From: CAZULF01 sp964621215
GTDB taxonomy: Bacteria; Pseudomonadota; Gammaproteobacteria; UBA1113
Direction: 5' to 3'
DNA length: 26,145 nt
NCBI GenBank assembly: GCA_964621215.1
Contig: CAZULF010000020.1
Coordinates: forward strand, 1 to 26,145
The translations under genes and the position numbers were made by a program. Below, in pieces: positions 25,035-26,145 of the stretch (the stretch's first letter is position 1; every line of letters starts with the position of its first letter). The notes below the pieces were generated by a model. The model was not told where the DNA came from and searched no databases. It saw nothing but the letters and a program-made list of their open reading frames with translations.

Positions 25035-25064
25035 ATTGTATTGGAAAACAAACAAATGTGTCAA
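25035..25064 (-). promoter_or_regulatory. Near-consensus sigma-70 promoter for the two secreted proteins
   Basis: On the minus strand TTGACA (25059-25064), 18 bases, TACAAT (25035-25040), with six and five matches. The ATG at 25010 is 24 bases beyond the -10, so the leader is short. It begins only 15 bases past the end of gcdH. Confidence 0.75.
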
Positions 25065-25078
25065 TTAATAACAAATTG

Positions 25079-26145
25079 TTAAGTAAATGCACTAATATCA
25101 GTGAGATACTTACCTAAAATTAAATGATGTATATTATCTGTCCCTTCATAGGTAAATACGGACTCTAAGTTCATCATATGACGAATGACGTTATATTCTA
25201 ACGTAATACCATTGGCGCCTAATAGATTACGTACTGTACGTGTGATGTGGAGTGCTTGTTTACAGGCATTCATTTTCGCCATGGATGCTAGCGCTGGTTC
25301 ATGTTGACCGTGCTCTTTCAAACGACCAACTTGTAAATTTAATAACTGTGCTTTACAAATTTCTGTGTACATATCCGCTAAATCTTTTTGTATCAATTGA
25401 AATCCTGTCAGTGGTTTACCAAATACCTTACGCGATCCTAAATAATCTAACGCAATATCGACGCAAGCTGCAGCAGCGCCCATCGCGCCCCAAGCAATGC
25501 CATAACGAGCTTGTGTTAAACAGGATAATGCTGCACCTAAACCTTTGGTGGAACCTGGGAGTAAATTCGCATCGGGCACAAAGCAATCGTTAAAAAATAA
25601 TTCGCCAGAGATCGACGCGCGCAATGACATTTTGTGATGAATTTCTTTAGTATCAAAACCCTTAAAATCTTTTTCAACGATAAAACCACGAATACCCTCT
25701 TCGGTGTGTGCCCACACGATAGCGATATCAGCAATAGTTGCATTAGTAATCCATTGTTTATTGCCATTAAGTATCCAGCCGCCTTGAGTTTTTTTAGCAG
25801 TGGTTTTCATGTGGGAGGGATCAGAGCCGCCATCGGGTTCGGTTAAGCCGAAGCAACCGATAATTTTACCTTTGGCCATGTCAGGCAAAAAGCGTTGCTG
25901 TTGGTCTGGGCTGCCTAGTTTGAAAATGGGATACATGCATAAAGAGCTTTGCACGGAGACAAAGCTACGTAAGGCGCTATCGCCGCGTTCTAGCTCTTGG
26001 CAAACTAGGCCGTAGGCGACATAGCCCGCTTCCGATCCGCCTAACTTTTCTGGAAGTGTCATTCCAAATAATCCTAACTCAGCCAGGCGGGAAACTAAGT
26101 GCATGGGGAATTGAGCTTTTTCGTAGGCATCGACCATCAAGGGAG
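25079..26145 (-). CDS. gcdH: Glutaryl-CoA dehydrogenase, N-terminus outside the window
   Basis: The frame stays open to the end of the window, so about 30 or more N-terminal residues are missing. The 353 residues from the first in-window Met match human GCDH very closely: ELERGDSALRS with the substrate-binding Arg, SVQSSL, CFGLTEPDGGSDPS, WITNATIADIAIVWA, SLRAS, RYGIAWG, FQLIQKDLADM and MNLESVFTYEGTDNIHHLILG with the catalytic-base Glu in TYEG. The enzyme oxidises and decarboxylates glutaryl-CoA to crotonyl-CoA in lysine/tryptophan breakdown, passing electrons to ETF. It is a soluble FAD protein. The stop is 15 bases before the promoter of the secreted pair, so transcripts may run on. Confidence 0.95.
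   Translation of the reverse strand, partial: PLMVDAYEKAQFPMHLVSRLAELGLFGMTLPEKLGGSEAGYVAYGLVCQELERGDSALRSFVSVQSSLCMYPIFKLGSPDQQQRFLPDMAKGKIIGCFGLTEPDGGSDPSHMKTTAKKTQGGWILNGNKQWITNATIADIAIVWAHTEEGIRGFIVEKDFKGFDTKEIHHKMSLRASISGELFFNDCFVPDANLLPGSTKGLGAALSCLTQARYGIAWGAMGAAAACVDIALDYLGSRKVFGKPLTGFQLIQKDLADMYTEICKAQLLNLQVGRLKEHGQHEPALASMAKMNACKQALHITRTVRNLLGANGITLEYNVIRHMMNLESVFTYEGTDNIHHLILGKYLTDISAFT

Overview
The window looks like a piece of a moderately AT-rich gammaproteobacterial chromosome, probably from the Legionella/Coxiella-like (Legionellales) group. Reasons: the bamC-like / dapA / gcvR order is the one known from gammaproteobacteria, the intergenic spaces carry several short palindromic repeat families, and one gene encodes a eukaryote-type OTU cysteine protease domain, which is common in intracellular bacteria. 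The genus cannot be fixed from the sequence alone.

Left part (1-18304): a probable genomic island ending at a tRNA-Thr(UGU) gene. From the tRNA leftward come a tyrosine recombinase (17157-18137) with a small DUF4224 protein in front of it, then cargo in two convergent blocks. The plus-strand block is the 3' end of a large non-ribosomal peptide synthetase (A-T-E-C-A-T-TE visible, 5' end outside the window) and a PAS hybrid histidine kinase with receiver and HPt domains. The minus-strand block is a tight operon: a POT-like MFS transporter, a Lys1-type saccharopine dehydrogenase homologue, two ATP-grasp ligases overlapping by 4 bases, and a 772-residue protein joining a PuuD-like class I glutamine amidotransferase/C26 peptidase to a C-terminal OTU domain. 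I read this as a biosynthetic and host-interaction module; its product is unknown. The NRPS should build a peptide with a D-residue followed by a C-terminal Ser-derived residue.

Right part (18305-26145): ordinary chromosomal genes, visibly richer in GC. These are a secreted two-repeat protein, a very short BamC-like lipoprotein, dapA, a gcvR-like two-ACT regulator, a PIN-PhoH ATPase, two secreted proteins behind a near-consensus sigma-70 promoter (a beta-propeller-like protein and a Cys-containing Ig-like protein), and glutaryl-CoA dehydrogenase, cut off by the window end. Palindromic repeats sit in most of the intergenic gaps here.

The most unusual items are the amidotransferase-OTU fusion, the operon that carries it, and its likely mobility through the tRNA-Thr integration site.
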